Source: Ignavibacteria bacterium (GTDB taxonomy: Bacteria > Bacteroidota > Ignavibacteria > OLB7). From it: 64,000 bases of DNA. The position numbers and the translations under genes were made by a program. This document shows, piece by piece, positions 8,610-17,948 of the stretch (its first letter is position 1; each line of letters begins with the position of its first letter). The DNA is taken from the NCBI GenBank assembly GCA_020635205.1, contig JACKAE010000002.1, forward strand, positions 744,001-808,000. The letters run 5' to 3'. Below the pieces are notes generated by a model, which had not been told where the DNA came from, did not search any database, and saw only the letters and a program-made list of their open reading frames with translations.

Positions 8610-10421
8610 TTCATCAAACAACTCCAGCGTCGTGTTCTCCTCTTCGATGGTGCTACTGGAACCTCACTGCAGAACCAGAATCTTTCTGCTGAGGATTTTG
8701 GTGGCGAGGAACTTGAGGGGTGCAACGAATATCTCTGCATCTCCAACCCCGATGCTGTTCGCAAGGTTCACTACGAGTTCCTTCAGGCTGGCGCCGACAT
8801 TATTGAGACCAATTCTTTTGGAGCGACCTCTATTGTTTTAGGGGAGTACAACATTGCCGACAGAGCATACGAACTGAGTCGTCTCTCAACTGAAATTGCC
8901 CGCGCCTGTGCCAACGAATATTCTACCGAAGAGTGGCCTCGCTTCGTTGCTGGATCCATCGGTCCTACAACGAAACTTCCGTCGTTAGAACATATCTCCT
9001 TCGACGATATGGAGGCCTCCTACTACGATCACATCTGCGGCCTGATTGACGGTGGCGCCGACCTCCTCTGCATCGAAACTTGTCAGGATCCGTTGCAAGT
9101 GAAGACAGCACTGGCTGCAACAATGAGGGCATTTGAAGAGAAAGGTGTGCGGCTTCCCGTAATCGTTTCGGTGACGATTGAGATGATAGGAACGATGTTG
9201 ATGGGAACAGAAATTGCCGCAGCACTTACAACATTCGAGCCATACGATATTATTTCGGTCTTTGGACTCAACTGTGCTACCGGTCCGAAGGAGATGGAAG
9301 AGCACATTATGTACTTGAGTGCGAACTCTCCTAAGCCAATCTTCGTGATGCCAAACGCCGGTATCCCGGAGAACGTTGGGGGCGTCCCTCACTACCATCT
9401 CACCCCAGAGGAGATGGAGAAGTGGATGAAGAAGTTCGTTGGGGAATTTGGGGTTGGAGTGATTGGAGGTTGCTGCGGTACAACTCCTGCCCACATCTCA
9501 CGGCTGCGCACGTTGATTGACACTACCGCACGTGCCGAGCGGAATCCAGAGTTCGTTCCATCAGTCTCTTCGATCTACCAATCAGTTCCAATGCGGGTGG
9601 AGCCGGCTCCTCTGCTGGTTGGTGAACGGTGCAACGCCAACGGCTCCAAGAAGTTCAAGCGGTTGCTTGCCGAAGATAATTACGACGGAATGGTTGCCAT
9701 GGCAAAAGAGCAGATGAAGGAGGGGGCGCACGTCCTCGACGTTTGCGTTGCCTACGTCGGTCGGGACGAAGGACACGACGCTGACGAGGTGATGCGCCGC
9801 TTTAACACGACAGTGCAGTTACCTTTAGTGATCGACTCGACCGAAGTACCCGTAATTGAAATTGCGTTGAAGCGATATGCGGGGCGAGCCATTATTAACT
9901 CGATTAACTTCGAGGATGGAACAGAGAAGGCGCAACAGATTATTGATCTGGCCAAACGCTACGGCGCAGCTCTCATTGCCCTCTCGATTGACGAGAGTGG
10001 ACAAGCCTATACGTTGGAGCAAAAGGTTGGTATTGCACGCCGCATTCGCGACTTCGTTGTGGAGGAGAATGGGATGCGGGAGAGCGATCTGATCTTCGAT
10101 CCTCTGACCTTTACGCTCGGGACTGGACAAGAAGAACTGCGCGATAGTGGTAGTGCGACGATTGAGGCAATCCGGCAAATCAAAGCAAACATGCCCGATG
10201 CAAAAACAATTCTCGGTCTCAGCAACTGCTCCTTCGGTCTGAATCCCGCAGCACGCCAAGTATTGAACTCTGTTTTTCTCTACCATGCAGTCGAAGCCGG
10301 ACTCGACATGGCCATTGTCCACGCCTCCAAAATTCAACCCTTAAACCGACTTGACGAAGAAGGGGCAGAGATTGCCCGAAAACTGATCTACGATGAGAGA
10401 GAGTGGGAGGAAGTTGAGTAA
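8601..10421 (+). CDS. metH: Methionine synthase half: homocysteine-binding and folate-binding domains only
   Basis: This 606-residue protein matches the first two modules of cobalamin-dependent methionine synthase. The homocysteine S-methyltransferase domain (residues about 8-310) has DGATGT near the start and the zinc ligands C225 (GLNCATG) and C291/C292 (GGCCGTT). The pterin-binding domain (about 335-600) begins with GERCNANGSKKF and holds DSTE, NSIN and GLSNCSFGL. The chain stops at the end of the folate barrel; the B12-binding and AdoMet-reactivation modules (together about 600 residues in full MetH) are absent here and nowhere else in the window. It could work with a separate cobalamin-domain protein, or be a truncated remnant; intact motifs favour function. 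The start is a TTG inside a repeat, with no ribosome-binding site. Confidence 0.85.
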   Translation: MNSFIKQLQRRVLLFDGATGTSLQNQNLSAEDFGGEELEGCNEYLCISNPDAVRKVHYEFLQAGADIIETNSFGATSIVLGEYNIADRAYELSRLSTEIARACANEYSTEEWPRFVAGSIGPTTKLPSLEHISFDDMEASYYDHICGLIDGGADLLCIETCQDPLQVKTALAATMRAFEEKGVRLPVIVSVTIEMIGTMLMGTEIAAALTTFEPYDIISVFGLNCATGPKEMEEHIMYLSANSPKPIFVMPNAGIPENVGGVPHYHLTPEEMEKWMKKFVGEFGVGVIGGCCGTTPAHISRLRTLIDTTARAERNPEFVPSVSSIYQSVPMRVEPAPLLVGERCNANGSKKFKRLLAEDNYDGMVAMAKEQMKEGAHVLDVCVAYVGRDEGHDADEVMRRFNTTVQLPLVIDSTEVPVIEIALKRYAGRAIINSINFEDGTEKAQQIIDLAKRYGAALIALSIDESGQAYTLEQKVGIARRIRDFVVEENGMRESDLIFDPLTFTLGTGQEELRDSGSATIEAIRQIKANMPDAKTILGLSNCSFGLNPAARQVLNSVFLYHAVEAGLDMAIVHASKIQPLNRLDEEGAEIARKLIYDEREWEEVE

Positions 10422-10470
10422 GAGTTTATAGAGTTCGTAGAGTTGAGAGTGTATAGAGTTGGTGCAGTGG
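10422..10470 (+). repeat. TAGAGTT-family repeat directly after metH
   Basis: AGAGTTTATAGAGTTCGTAG and the following TATAGAGTT units begin within three bases of the metH stop codon. It is followed at 10470-10500 by a small CAGTGGTAGCTGCAGCTC hairpin-like stretch. Confidence 0.6.
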
Positions 10471-10579
10471 TAGCTGCAGCTCTTTAGGCTGTGCCAAGCA
10501 TCGTAGAGATTATTTTTTCTGAAATAACAGGAGCAAATCAAACGCACACGACATCAAATATCCACCACAAATCCATCTC

Positions 10580-10669
10580 GACTCTCAGACTCCTGACTCT
10601 CAGACTCCTGACTCTCAGACTCCTGACTCTCAGACTCCTGACTCTCAGACTCCTGACTCTCAGACTCTT
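10580..10669 (+). repeat. 15-bp tandem repeat, six units, upstream of the CrtO-like gene
   Basis: The unit GACTCTCAGACTCCT is repeated six times head to tail; five units look identical and the sixth ends in TT instead of CT. It stops five bases before the start codon at 10675. Within the unit GACTC recurs at 8 and 7 bases. No ribosome-binding site is visible, so the repeat forms the immediate leader. Confidence 0.9.
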
Positions 10670-10674
10670 TCTCT

Positions 10675-12276
10675 ATGACAAACACATTCGACATCATCGT
10701 CATCGGCTCTGGCCACAACGGGTTAACTACAGCCTGCTACTTAGCGAAGGCTGGGATGAACGTTGCAGTTTTTGAGCGGCGAGATGAGATCGGTGGCGCA
10801 GTCTGCACGCGGGAGATGTTCGGTGGATACCAGATGGACGTAGGCGGCTCAGCCCACATCATGATTCACATGACCCCTGTAATTCGTGAGCTTGAACTGG
10901 AGAAGTTTGGTCTCGACTATATCGAGATGGATCCCTGGGGATGGCATCCAACTGAGGAGGGTGAGTGGATTGGGTTCTATCGCGATGTAGATAAGACCTG
11001 CCAAACAATCGCGAAGATCAGCGAGAAGGATGCTGATGCCTACTACGAGTTCGTGAAGTTTTGGGGAGCAATTAACGACGGCGTCTTCAGTGCATTCTTA
11101 AAGCCTCCAACACCGGGAAATCTTCTCAGGACAATGGTGAGTGGGAAGTTTGGGAAGAAGAAAGAGGTTGTGTCGACGCTCAGAAAAATTTTTAGCAGCT
11201 ACGGACAAGTCATCCGGGAATCGTTCGAGTCAACTCCGATGCAAGCTGCAATGCTCTGGCTTGCCGCACAGTCAGGACCGCCACCGAGCGAGCTTGCCAC
11301 TGCCGACTTTGCAGGGTGGCAGTCGATGATCCACAAGAGTGGAGCCAAGCGACCACGTGGCGGCAGTGGAATGCTGACTCAGGCGATGGGGAGGCGATTA
11401 GAGTCGGATGGTGGAACGATCTTTACCGGTGCACCGATCAAGCGAATCATCATCGAAAACAACCGTGCTGTTGGCGTAGAGCTTGAAAGTGGGGAACGAT
11501 ACGGGGCAGCGAAAGGCGTTATAGCTGCCACCCATGTGGTTATGACGATGTTCGGTCTAATCGGTCGGGAGAATCTTCCCACAGAGCTTGCGAAGAGAAT
11601 CGATAATCTTCGGATTGGGAATGGTTTTGGAATGATATTGCGTTGCGCAAGCGACGAGTTACCAAACTACAGTGCCATGCCCCATAACCCAGCACAACTT
11701 GACGTAGACAATCCCCACCCATCCCATACCGGACTCCAACTTCTCTGTCCCACACCTGAATATCTCGATCACGCCTATGCCGACTACCTTCGGGGTATCC
11801 CGAGTCGCGATCCTGCATGTCTACTAATGACCTTCTCAGCTATCGACGAGACTCTTGCCCCGAAAGGAAAACATACGGTCTTCATCTGGAGTCAGTATCA
11901 TCCCTACGAACTTGCGAATGGCGAGAGTTGGGATAACATTCGCGAGCGAGAGGCAGAAAAACTTATCGACGTTGCCACCCGATATGCACCGAACTTAAAG
12001 GGGGCAATCACCGACTACTACATCCAAACACCACTCGATATTGAGCGACTCCACGGAATGCACCGGGGGAATGTGATGCACCTCGAAATGTCGTTCGACC
12101 AAATGTTCCTCTTCCGACCAACACCAGAACTGAGCGACTACACCACACCCTTCGAGAATCTCTACCTGACCGGAGCAAGTACACATCCGGGGGGAGGAAT
12201 TTTTGCAGCGAGTGGGTACAACACTGCGCAGGTCGTTTTGAAGAAAAGTGGAAACAGAAAATGGTTTGGCAGATAG
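10675..12276 (+). CDS. CrtO-like FAD-dependent carotenoid ketolase / phytoene-dehydrogenase relative
   Basis: A 533-residue FAD flavoprotein of the CrtI/CrtO superfamily. The N-terminal GSGHNG nucleotide-binding loop (residues about 11-16) and FERRDEIGGAVCTRE follow the CrtO pattern, as do RPRGGSGMLTQAM (about 225), GNVMHLEMSFDQM (about 462) and the C-terminal LYLTGASTHPGGG (about 500). Cyanobacterial CrtO adds keto groups to beta-carotene; other members of this group (PYROXD2-like) have unknown substrates, so the exact reaction is uncertain. No other carotenoid gene is in the window. Its leader is a 15-bp tandem array. Confidence 0.8.
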   Translation: MTNTFDIIVIGSGHNGLTTACYLAKAGMNVAVFERRDEIGGAVCTREMFGGYQMDVGGSAHIMIHMTPVIRELELEKFGLDYIEMDPWGWHPTEEGEWIGFYRDVDKTCQTIAKISEKDADAYYEFVKFWGAINDGVFSAFLKPPTPGNLLRTMVSGKFGKKKEVVSTLRKIFSSYGQVIRESFESTPMQAAMLWLAAQSGPPPSELATADFAGWQSMIHKSGAKRPRGGSGMLTQAMGRRLESDGGTIFTGAPIKRIIIENNRAVGVELESGERYGAAKGVIAATHVVMTMFGLIGRENLPTELAKRIDNLRIGNGFGMILRCASDELPNYSAMPHNPAQLDVDNPHPSHTGLQLLCPTPEYLDHAYADYLRGIPSRDPACLLMTFSAIDETLAPKGKHTVFIWSQYHPYELANGESWDNIREREAEKLIDVATRYAPNLKGAITDYYIQTPLDIERLHGMHRGNVMHLEMSFDQMFLFRPTPELSDYTTPFENLYLTGASTHPGGGIFAASGYNTAQVVLKKSGNRKWFGR

Positions 12277-12439
12277 AGGGAGACTGCATTATCTGATCGT
12301 GAATCAGAGTGACATCTTAGTGGTTCTTCAACAAGTGATTCAGTTCGGGTAATTGCACTGTTATGAGTACAGCCCATTTGTGTCACTACTGGGAAGTTGG
12401 CCGAAATTTCCCAGTGAATGTTTTGATTACCGATGTCCT

Positions 12440-13435
12440 ATGAAATTTCTAATCACCATTATCCCAACGCTCTTCTTCTTGGGCTGTGAAAGCAAGCCGA
12501 CAATCCTTTCACCCGACGACGCAGCTTTGGGAATCTACAACCTTGAGTATATCGATATTCCACTTAGGCCTGCTGGACTCTATCACGGCGTTGATTTTCT
12601 CGATGAGATGATTGGACTGATTGTAGGGAACAACGGCACGATCGTCGGCACAACCGATGGAGGTATCTCATGGAAAGTTTTGGATAGCACCACTGGGGTA
12701 TTGCTGAAGGATGTTGCAATCTTGGATTATCAGACTGCGGTTGTTGTTGGGCAAAACAGAATATTGAGAACCGAGGATGGGGGTGATACCTGGGGGCAGG
12801 TCTATACACCAGACAAGCAAATCGATTTTTGGAAAGTTGATTTTGCCAATGAGAGACTCGGCTATGCAGTTGGTGGGAGGTTTATCTTGAGGACTAACGA
12901 CGGAGGAAAAACGTGGCAACCACAGGAGTATACCGTAGCCAAAGGAAATTTTCTCGACATCACGATTGTTGATTCCAACGTAGCCTACATAACTCCACTC
13001 AAAGGAAGCATTCTCCACACAACAGATGGTGGGAAGAGTTGGGATTTCTATAGTCGTCCAGAGGGAGCTGGGAACACGTATGCCATGGATGTTTCGAGTG
13101 ATGGGTGGTTCTTAGCAGGTGACAATTATATCGTCACGACTAAAGATTCAAAAACTACGTGGAAGACTCTCCAATATTCTCCAGAAAGGATTCGAGAGAT
13201 TATAATGTGGGCTGATGGGAGTGGCATTGTCTTTGGAGCCGGTAATTATTCCGGAGGTGATTTTGGTCATACGATGGGATCAATGTTCTACACAACTGAC
13301 GCAGGAGAGAACTGGCAGGGAACATACCAGTTGAACAGAACTATGCAGATCGAATCCGCCTCATTCATTTTGCAGCAGCTTGGTTATGTCGTTGCTGGAA
13401 ATGTGCTAATCAAAATTACGCGGCAGAGAGGATAG
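12440..13435 (+). CDS. Ycf48/HCF136-like lipoprotein (BNR propeller)
   Basis: A 331-residue predicted lipoprotein: MKFLITIIPTLFFLGC has a lipobox ending at Cys16. The body has regularly spaced Asp-box-like motifs (GTTDGGISW, RTEDGGDTW, RTNDGGKTW, HTTDGGKSW, YTTDAGENW), the pattern of Ycf48-type seven-bladed propellers. In phototrophs Ycf48 assists photosystem II assembly; in non-phototrophic FCB bacteria such proteins are exported and of unknown role. The start at 12440 gives a proper lipoprotein signal; the longer frame from 12353 is implausible. A strong hairpin follows. Confidence 0.8.
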   Translation: MKFLITIIPTLFFLGCESKPTILSPDDAALGIYNLEYIDIPLRPAGLYHGVDFLDEMIGLIVGNNGTIVGTTDGGISWKVLDSTTGVLLKDVAILDYQTAVVVGQNRILRTEDGGDTWGQVYTPDKQIDFWKVDFANERLGYAVGGRFILRTNDGGKTWQPQEYTVAKGNFLDITIVDSNVAYITPLKGSILHTTDGGKSWDFYSRPEGAGNTYAMDVSSDGWFLAGDNYIVTTKDSKTTWKTLQYSPERIREIIMWADGSGIVFGAGNYSGGDFGHTMGSMFYTTDAGENWQGTYQLNRTMQIESASFILQQLGYVVAGNVLIKITRQRG

Positions 13436-13457
13436 AGGATTCCTGCTGATAGTCGTT

Positions 13458-13498
13458 CCATCGTCTCCCGCTGTTCTTCTATTACCGGGAGACGATGG
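13458..13498. terminator. Bidirectional hairpin between convergent genes
   Basis: CCATCGTCTCCCG (13458-13470) pairs perfectly with CGGGAGACGATGG (13486-13498) around a 15-base loop. No T-run on either side. It sits midway between two convergent stop codons. Confidence 0.7.
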
Positions 13499-13507
13499 TC
13501 TCAATGA

Positions 13508-14347
13508 CTACTTCGCAGCCTCGATATTCGGAAAGGCTGCACGAAGTGCCTGCCCAATCTTTTCATTATCTGTTGCCTCGAGCGTTAACACTGCTTTGCT
13601 CTGGAGTTGCTGTTGATAACTCTCATCCAGACCAGCAATTAAAGCAGGGCCGAGAGTTTGGAATGATGTTGCCAGCCGTTCCAATTGCGCCTGACTGAAG
13701 ACTCCTTTGTCGCGGAGTACTGTAATAATACCTTCGAGTGATTGAGTCAGCCCATCTTGCACCTGTTTCATACCAGTCTTAAAAGACACTGTTTCTCTCT
13801 GCTCAGGTGTAACTGTCTTGAGATAGGCTTGAAGTACCTTCATGAAGTGTGATTCAGTAGTGAGGAGGAATGACATCAACTCGATCATCTCATCGGTATA
13901 ACCTTCACCCCCCATCATCGCCCCTGCGTAGACCATGTAGATCTGCGTCTCTACTGTCATGAATTGTCCTAACGGCCCCATCTTCTCTTCAAGAGAGGCG
14001 GAATCAGGAGTAAGTTGTTGAAGGTTCTCTTCGGAGATCAATCGGGCAAATACCTCCTTCCCACTTCCATTCCCTCCAAGGCGTGGAAGACCGTGCGTTC
14101 CCGTGCGGCGGATTGATTGAATCACCTGAATAGCACGATTGAGTTCGGACACACCCCACGGAGTGGATGGATCGGGACCATTCTCAGCGATCCACTCCTC
14201 AACAGAAATACCCAATCGGGTGTGAGTTGTAGAATCACTCTCCGTTTGATCGGGGCTGGGATTCTCCTTCTCTCCATTCTTCCCACATGAAACGAGAAGA
14301 ACAACTGTGAGTGCGAGGGGAACAAAAAGCCTTTTGTGCAGTGACAT
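13508..14347 (-). CDS. Putative lipoprotein of unknown function
   Basis: A 279-residue protein beginning MSLHKRLFVPLALTVVLLVSC, with a lipobox ending at Cys21. The mature part starts with a polar Glu/Ser/Thr linker and then appears mostly helical with no recognised motif (stretches such as LEEKMGPLGQFMTVETQIY and VQDGLTQSLEGIITVLRD). I do not recognise the family. It faces the Ycf48-like gene and is divergent from the lipoprotein at 14572. Confidence 0.65.
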   Translation of the reverse strand: MSLHKRLFVPLALTVVLLVSCGKNGEKENPSPDQTESDSTTHTRLGISVEEWIAENGPDPSTPWGVSELNRAIQVIQSIRRTGTHGLPRLGGNGSGKEVFARLISEENLQQLTPDSASLEEKMGPLGQFMTVETQIYMVYAGAMMGGEGYTDEMIELMSFLLTTESHFMKVLQAYLKTVTPEQRETVSFKTGMKQVQDGLTQSLEGIITVLRDKGVFSQAQLERLATSFQTLGPALIAGLDESYQQQLQSKAVLTLEATDNEKIGQALRAAFPNIEAAK

Positions 14348-14571
14348 ACGATTATCTTGATATAGTTGAGCGTCAAAACACCAAAAATAAGAAAGTCGCT
14401 CGACACAATAGTGAGTTGTAGGAGTAGGGGGGCTGAAGGTGATATCTCAGCGAGGCTTGTAAGGCGAGCATACTTTGTACTATCTTCTCGGGCTTCGTAG
14501 ATTTTCTTTCCCTAAAAACATTTGCTTCCAAGTTTACACATTCACGAACACAAACTCTTAAGGCTTTCACT

Positions 14572-15195
14572 ATGGTGCGTTTTCTTTCACTGCTTACCGT
14601 TGTTGCTACGCTCTTCTTTGGGTGTGGAGAAAATCAACAGGATACCGATCATCTACCACCACAAGATTCAGGTGTCGATATGCGGGGGAGGGATACAGCG
14701 AATATGCCTGACACTACAGTTGCTGACACGACTGCGATGCAGAGCACCGAAGGAGAAGAGCGGAAAATCGAAGAACCTATGGAGGAAAATGTCGGTCCAA
14801 TCTATATTGGCATGAGTGAAGGAAAAGTTGTGGAGGCTTTGGGAGAACCAGCAGAGAAGACCACATTCGAGATGTGGGATGCAGATGGAGCGGAGCACCA
14901 AGATTGGGAGTATCCAGGAAAAGGCTTGACTGTTGGAATGTGGAGGGGAGATGACAAAAAGGTAACGGTCGATAGAATCACACTCAGCAGCAAGTCAACA
15001 CTGAAGACTGCTCGGAAGATCGGCATTGGAAGCTCGCGCGAAGATGTGAAGTCTGCTTACATAGACGACATTGACCCAGAGAGCGATCCACTCGACGAAG
15101 AGCAAATTGTGGTTGGCTCACTTTTCGGTGGGATCATCTTCACAATGAAAGATCAGAAAGTGGCGAATATCTTTGTGGGGGCAGCGGCAGAGTAG
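14572..15195 (+). CDS. Putative lipoprotein with SmpA/OmlA-like repeats
   Basis: A 207-residue lipoprotein: MVRFLSLLTVVATLFFGC gives a lipobox at Cys18. An acidic Thr/Asp linker (about 20-75) leads to IYIGMSEGKVVEALGEPAEK, which follows the G-M-S-x-x-x-V-x-x-x-L-G-x-P pattern of SmpA/BamE-type folds. A second weaker copy is IGIGSSREDVKSAY. A role in outer-membrane assembly is therefore possible but not shown. It stands alone, followed by a TAGAGTT repeat and a mobile element copy. Confidence 0.65.
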   Translation: MVRFLSLLTVVATLFFGCGENQQDTDHLPPQDSGVDMRGRDTANMPDTTVADTTAMQSTEGEERKIEEPMEENVGPIYIGMSEGKVVEALGEPAEKTTFEMWDADGAEHQDWEYPGKGLTVGMWRGDDKKVTVDRITLSSKSTLKTARKIGIGSSREDVKSAYIDDIDPESDPLDEEQIVVGSLFGGIIFTMKDQKVANIFVGAAAE

Positions 15196-15293
15196 GAGGT
15201 AAAAGTGGGTAGAGTGTATAGAGTTGAGAGTTTGTAGAGAGGGGTGAGGCGATGCTTCAGTTTTGAAGTATACCTTTTAAAGACGGAGCTGAC
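15196..15293 (+). repeat. TAGAGTT-family repeat after the SmpA-like gene
   Basis: GTAGAGTGTATAGAGTTGAG and GTTTGTAGAG begin within 15 bases of the stop codon at 15195. The remainder up to 15293 shows no gene. Confidence 0.55.
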
Positions 15294-15557
15294 TATAGCG
15301 TGTTGACAATTCCGATTTCCAGAAGGGACGCACCGCTGGTGCTCCACAGCAGAGGTGTTGTCGGATTCCTCGCGCTCACGCACGAGGCTACCAACCGACG
15401 GTCGCTCCGCGACGTAACAGAATCGTTACCGAAGAGCCGCAGCGCGGCGAACGGTTGGTAGGCTGGAGCGGAAGCTCCGGGCAACGAGAGCGTAGCTCCA
15501 GAGGAGCGATCCTGCATCGTGGGAGATCAGCTCATTGTTAATTGTCAACACACCCTA
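15294..15557. mobile_element. 264-bp MITE-like element, copy 1
   Basis: The left end TATAGCGTGTTGACAAT and the right end ATTGTCAACACACCCTA are imperfect terminal inverted repeats (14 of 17), each ending in TA. Inside are complementary blocks GGCTACCAACCG and CGGTTGGTAGGC, plus GAGCGGAAGCTC. The same element occurs at 40102-40376 and 48089-48363. This copy lacks 11 bases near 15482 that the other two have, which breaks the reading frame they share. No transposase is encoded. Confidence 0.85.
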
Positions 15558-15598
15558 AGCATCTGATTTTTCAAATGTGTTAATAACTCGGAGGAAAT

Positions 15599-17071
15599 TT
15601 GAAAGTCCAGAACAACTACAGCGTACATTGTGCTATCGCTTCCTTGACAATGCTTTTGCTTCTCTCCTGTGGAAGCAATCAAGAGTTTGAGAGTGGAGAG
15701 GAGAAAGGGAAAGGCATAAGTGTAGATTCTATCTCTGCAAACGAATTCCTCGCTATCTCCGATATTCACTTTGATCCATACTACGATTCAACCCTTTTTG
15801 ATTCGTTAGCTGCAGCCGATCCTTCCGATTGGCAGCGGATATTTGAAGGCTCAGCAATTACCACAGTAAGTACCTACGGTGCAGATGCGAATTACCCGCT
15901 TCTTCGCTCATCACTGGAGAAAATGAAGGCTGTCTCGGCGAAACCAGACTTTATTGTCATTGCCGGTGATCTTCTCGCACACGATTTTCAGAGCAAATGT
16001 CTGTCGAATCCCGGGCAGAACGAAGCGTCGGTTCATCTCTTCATTGCCAAGACGATGACATTCCTGAAGTTGATGATCGAGGAGACCTATCCGGGCGTTC
16101 CGGTCTTCTATGCTCTCGGGAACAACGATGCCTATTGTGGTGATTATATGGTGCAGCCAAATAGTGCATTCCTTCAGATGACAGCCAATCTATGGAAGCC
16201 GATGTTGCACAGTAGTGATACTACAAGTTTTGATGCAACGTTCAGAGAAGGTGGGTACTACAGTATTGCGAGTCCTACAGATTCAAACCTGAAAATCATC
16301 GTGTTGAACACGATTTTCATGTCGAAGCAATACAACCTTGGAAGGCATGGTGTTTTCTGTGCTAACGTTGTTCCTCAAGAGAATCACGAGCCGGGGAAGA
16401 AGCTGCTAACGTGGCTTGAAGGTGAACTTGCCAACGTTCGAGCGCAAGGGAAGCAGGTTTGGTTTGTGCAGCACATTCCACCCGGACTTGATACCTATAA
16501 CTCGTTGAAGTCATTGAATTCAGGAGGATGCGTTGATAGTCCAAAATTTGATATGGATTCCTCTTTCAACGCTCAGTATCTCGATATTATCCGAAAATAT
16601 TCTGATGTGATCGCTACCAACATTGCCGGACACTATCACCGAGATGACTTCCGACTTATTCCCGACAGTGCCGGCACGTCTATGCAAAGCTACATGCTCT
16701 ACCTCCCCTCAATAAGTCCTGTGAACGCAAACAACCCCGGGTTCAAAGTCGTGAACTATAGTCCGAAGGATGGTAAGCTCTTGGACTATAAGGTCTACTA
16801 CGCAAACGTTGCTAATAGTCCTGAGGGAAATCTTTCAGCTTGGAGCAGTGAATATCGTTTCAATGATGTCTATCAAGAGAAGGAGATTACCACTGCCTCA
16901 CTCACAAAAATCTATAGAGATCTCGACACCAATCAGGCGATGCAGATCGACTACCTCCGCTACTATCCTGTCAGTAAAGGTTCAAGTCCGTTCAACGAGT
17001 TCAGGGCATACTGGTGCATTATGGGGAACGTGACTGCCAAAGGATTGAAGGAATGTTCCTGCGGGAGTTAA
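15599..17071 (+). CDS. Sphingomyelinase-like metallophosphoesterase lipoprotein
   Basis: A 490-residue calcineurin-like phosphodiesterase related to acid sphingomyelinase and its ASML homologues. Metal-ligand motifs in order: ISDIHFDPYYD (about residue 54), VIAGDLLAHDF (about 121), ALGNNDAYCGDY (about 179), FVQHIPPG (about 289) and NIAGHYHRDDF (about 341). The signal sequence ends ...LLLLSC, a lipobox at about Cys24, so it is probably anchored outside the cytoplasm. The substrate (phospholipid head group or nucleotide) is unknown. The start is TTG at 15599 with GGAGGA four bases upstream, right after the mobile element; no ATG gives the signal peptide. Confidence 0.8.
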   Translation: MKVQNNYSVHCAIASLTMLLLLSCGSNQEFESGEEKGKGISVDSISANEFLAISDIHFDPYYDSTLFDSLAAADPSDWQRIFEGSAITTVSTYGADANYPLLRSSLEKMKAVSAKPDFIVIAGDLLAHDFQSKCLSNPGQNEASVHLFIAKTMTFLKLMIEETYPGVPVFYALGNNDAYCGDYMVQPNSAFLQMTANLWKPMLHSSDTTSFDATFREGGYYSIASPTDSNLKIIVLNTIFMSKQYNLGRHGVFCANVVPQENHEPGKKLLTWLEGELANVRAQGKQVWFVQHIPPGLDTYNSLKSLNSGGCVDSPKFDMDSSFNAQYLDIIRKYSDVIATNIAGHYHRDDFRLIPDSAGTSMQSYMLYLPSISPVNANNPGFKVVNYSPKDGKLLDYKVYYANVANSPEGNLSAWSSEYRFNDVYQEKEITTASLTKIYRDLDTNQAMQIDYLRYYPVSKGSSPFNEFRAYWCIMGNVTAKGLKECSCGS

Positions 17072-17111
17072 TCTCAGAACATTGTAGAGACCACCGATCT
17101 ACTGAAACCGT

Positions 17112-17945
17112 ATGGATTCACTTGTCACGATCACCATCATCCTCACCTTCTTTGCTACGACGTTCTACACGTTGAGGAACTCGTTTGCGTTCGAGAAATA
17201 TCTCTTTCGCGTTGACAATATCTTGATCGACCGGCAGTTCTATCGGATTGTCACATCGGGATTTCTTCACAACGGTTGGGTACACTTCGGTTTCAACGCA
17301 CTCTCCTTCTACTTCTTTGGGCAAATCGTTGAGGCCTCTTTACCCTTTTACTCCTACCTTCTCCTCTACTTCGGAAGTCTCGTTGGTGGAAGTTTGCTCT
17401 CACTCTTCATCCACCGGCAGCATGGTGACTACTCGGCTGTTGGGGCATCTGGTGCAATCAGTGGGGTGATGTTTGCCTTTGCTTTCCTCTACCCCGATTC
17501 TGGGATTGGTATGCTCTTCCTTCCAATTCACATCAACGCCGTCATCTTCTGCTTTCTCTACACGTTGATCTCAATCTATGGTATCAAACGGGCGTTAGGA
17601 AATATCGGTCACGACGCCCACTTAGGTGGAGCCATTACTGGGCTTCTCTTGGCTGCGATTCTGGAGCCAGATATTCTACGCCTGCACTGGGATACCTTCC
17701 TGATTCTGCTTCTTCCCACGGTGATTTTTATGACGTTGATTGTGTTGAAGCCCGAGATTATGTTGATCGACCGCTATACCTCCTACCAATTTCGTCGCCT
17801 GCGTGAAGGGAAGAGTGAGAAGAAGAAGGTCGCCTCAGCTGACCCAGAAGTGGAGATCAACAGAATTCTCGATAAAATCAACGAGCGAGGCATCGAGAGT
17901 CTCACCCGAAGCGAGCGAAAGAGGCTGGAGAATGCCAAGTTGTAG
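17112..17945 (+). CDS. Rhomboid-family intramembrane serine protease
   Basis: A 277-residue membrane protein with about six hydrophobic helices. The catalytic Ser is in GASGAISG (about residue 116) and the His in HDAHLGGAITG (about residue 174), with HNGWVHFGFNALSFYFFG corresponding to the conserved H...N region (about 52-70). The C-terminal 60 residues are charged and cytoplasmic, ending in EIEINRILDKI-like and ERGIESLTRSER motifs found in many bacterial rhomboids. It would cleave transmembrane substrates inside the bilayer. It lies 40 bases after the phosphodiesterase and may be co-transcribed with it. Confidence 0.88.
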   Translation: MDSLVTITIILTFFATTFYTLRNSFAFEKYLFRVDNILIDRQFYRIVTSGFLHNGWVHFGFNALSFYFFGQIVEASLPFYSYLLLYFGSLVGGSLLSLFIHRQHGDYSAVGASGAISGVMFAFAFLYPDSGIGMLFLPIHINAVIFCFLYTLISIYGIKRALGNIGHDAHLGGAITGLLLAAILEPDILRLHWDTFLILLLPTVIFMTLIVLKPEIMLIDRYTSYQFRRLREGKSEKKKVASADPEVEINRILDKINERGIESLTRSERKRLENAKL

Positions 17946-17948
17946 GGG

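Noticed and set aside
10580..10669. Possible CRISPR array
   Set aside because: The 15-bp units are contiguous with no spacers, and there are no cas genes.
10491..10775. 94-codon frame with repeated LRLLT units
   Set aside because: It is only the translation of the 15-bp tandem array and overlaps the real CrtO-like gene in another frame.
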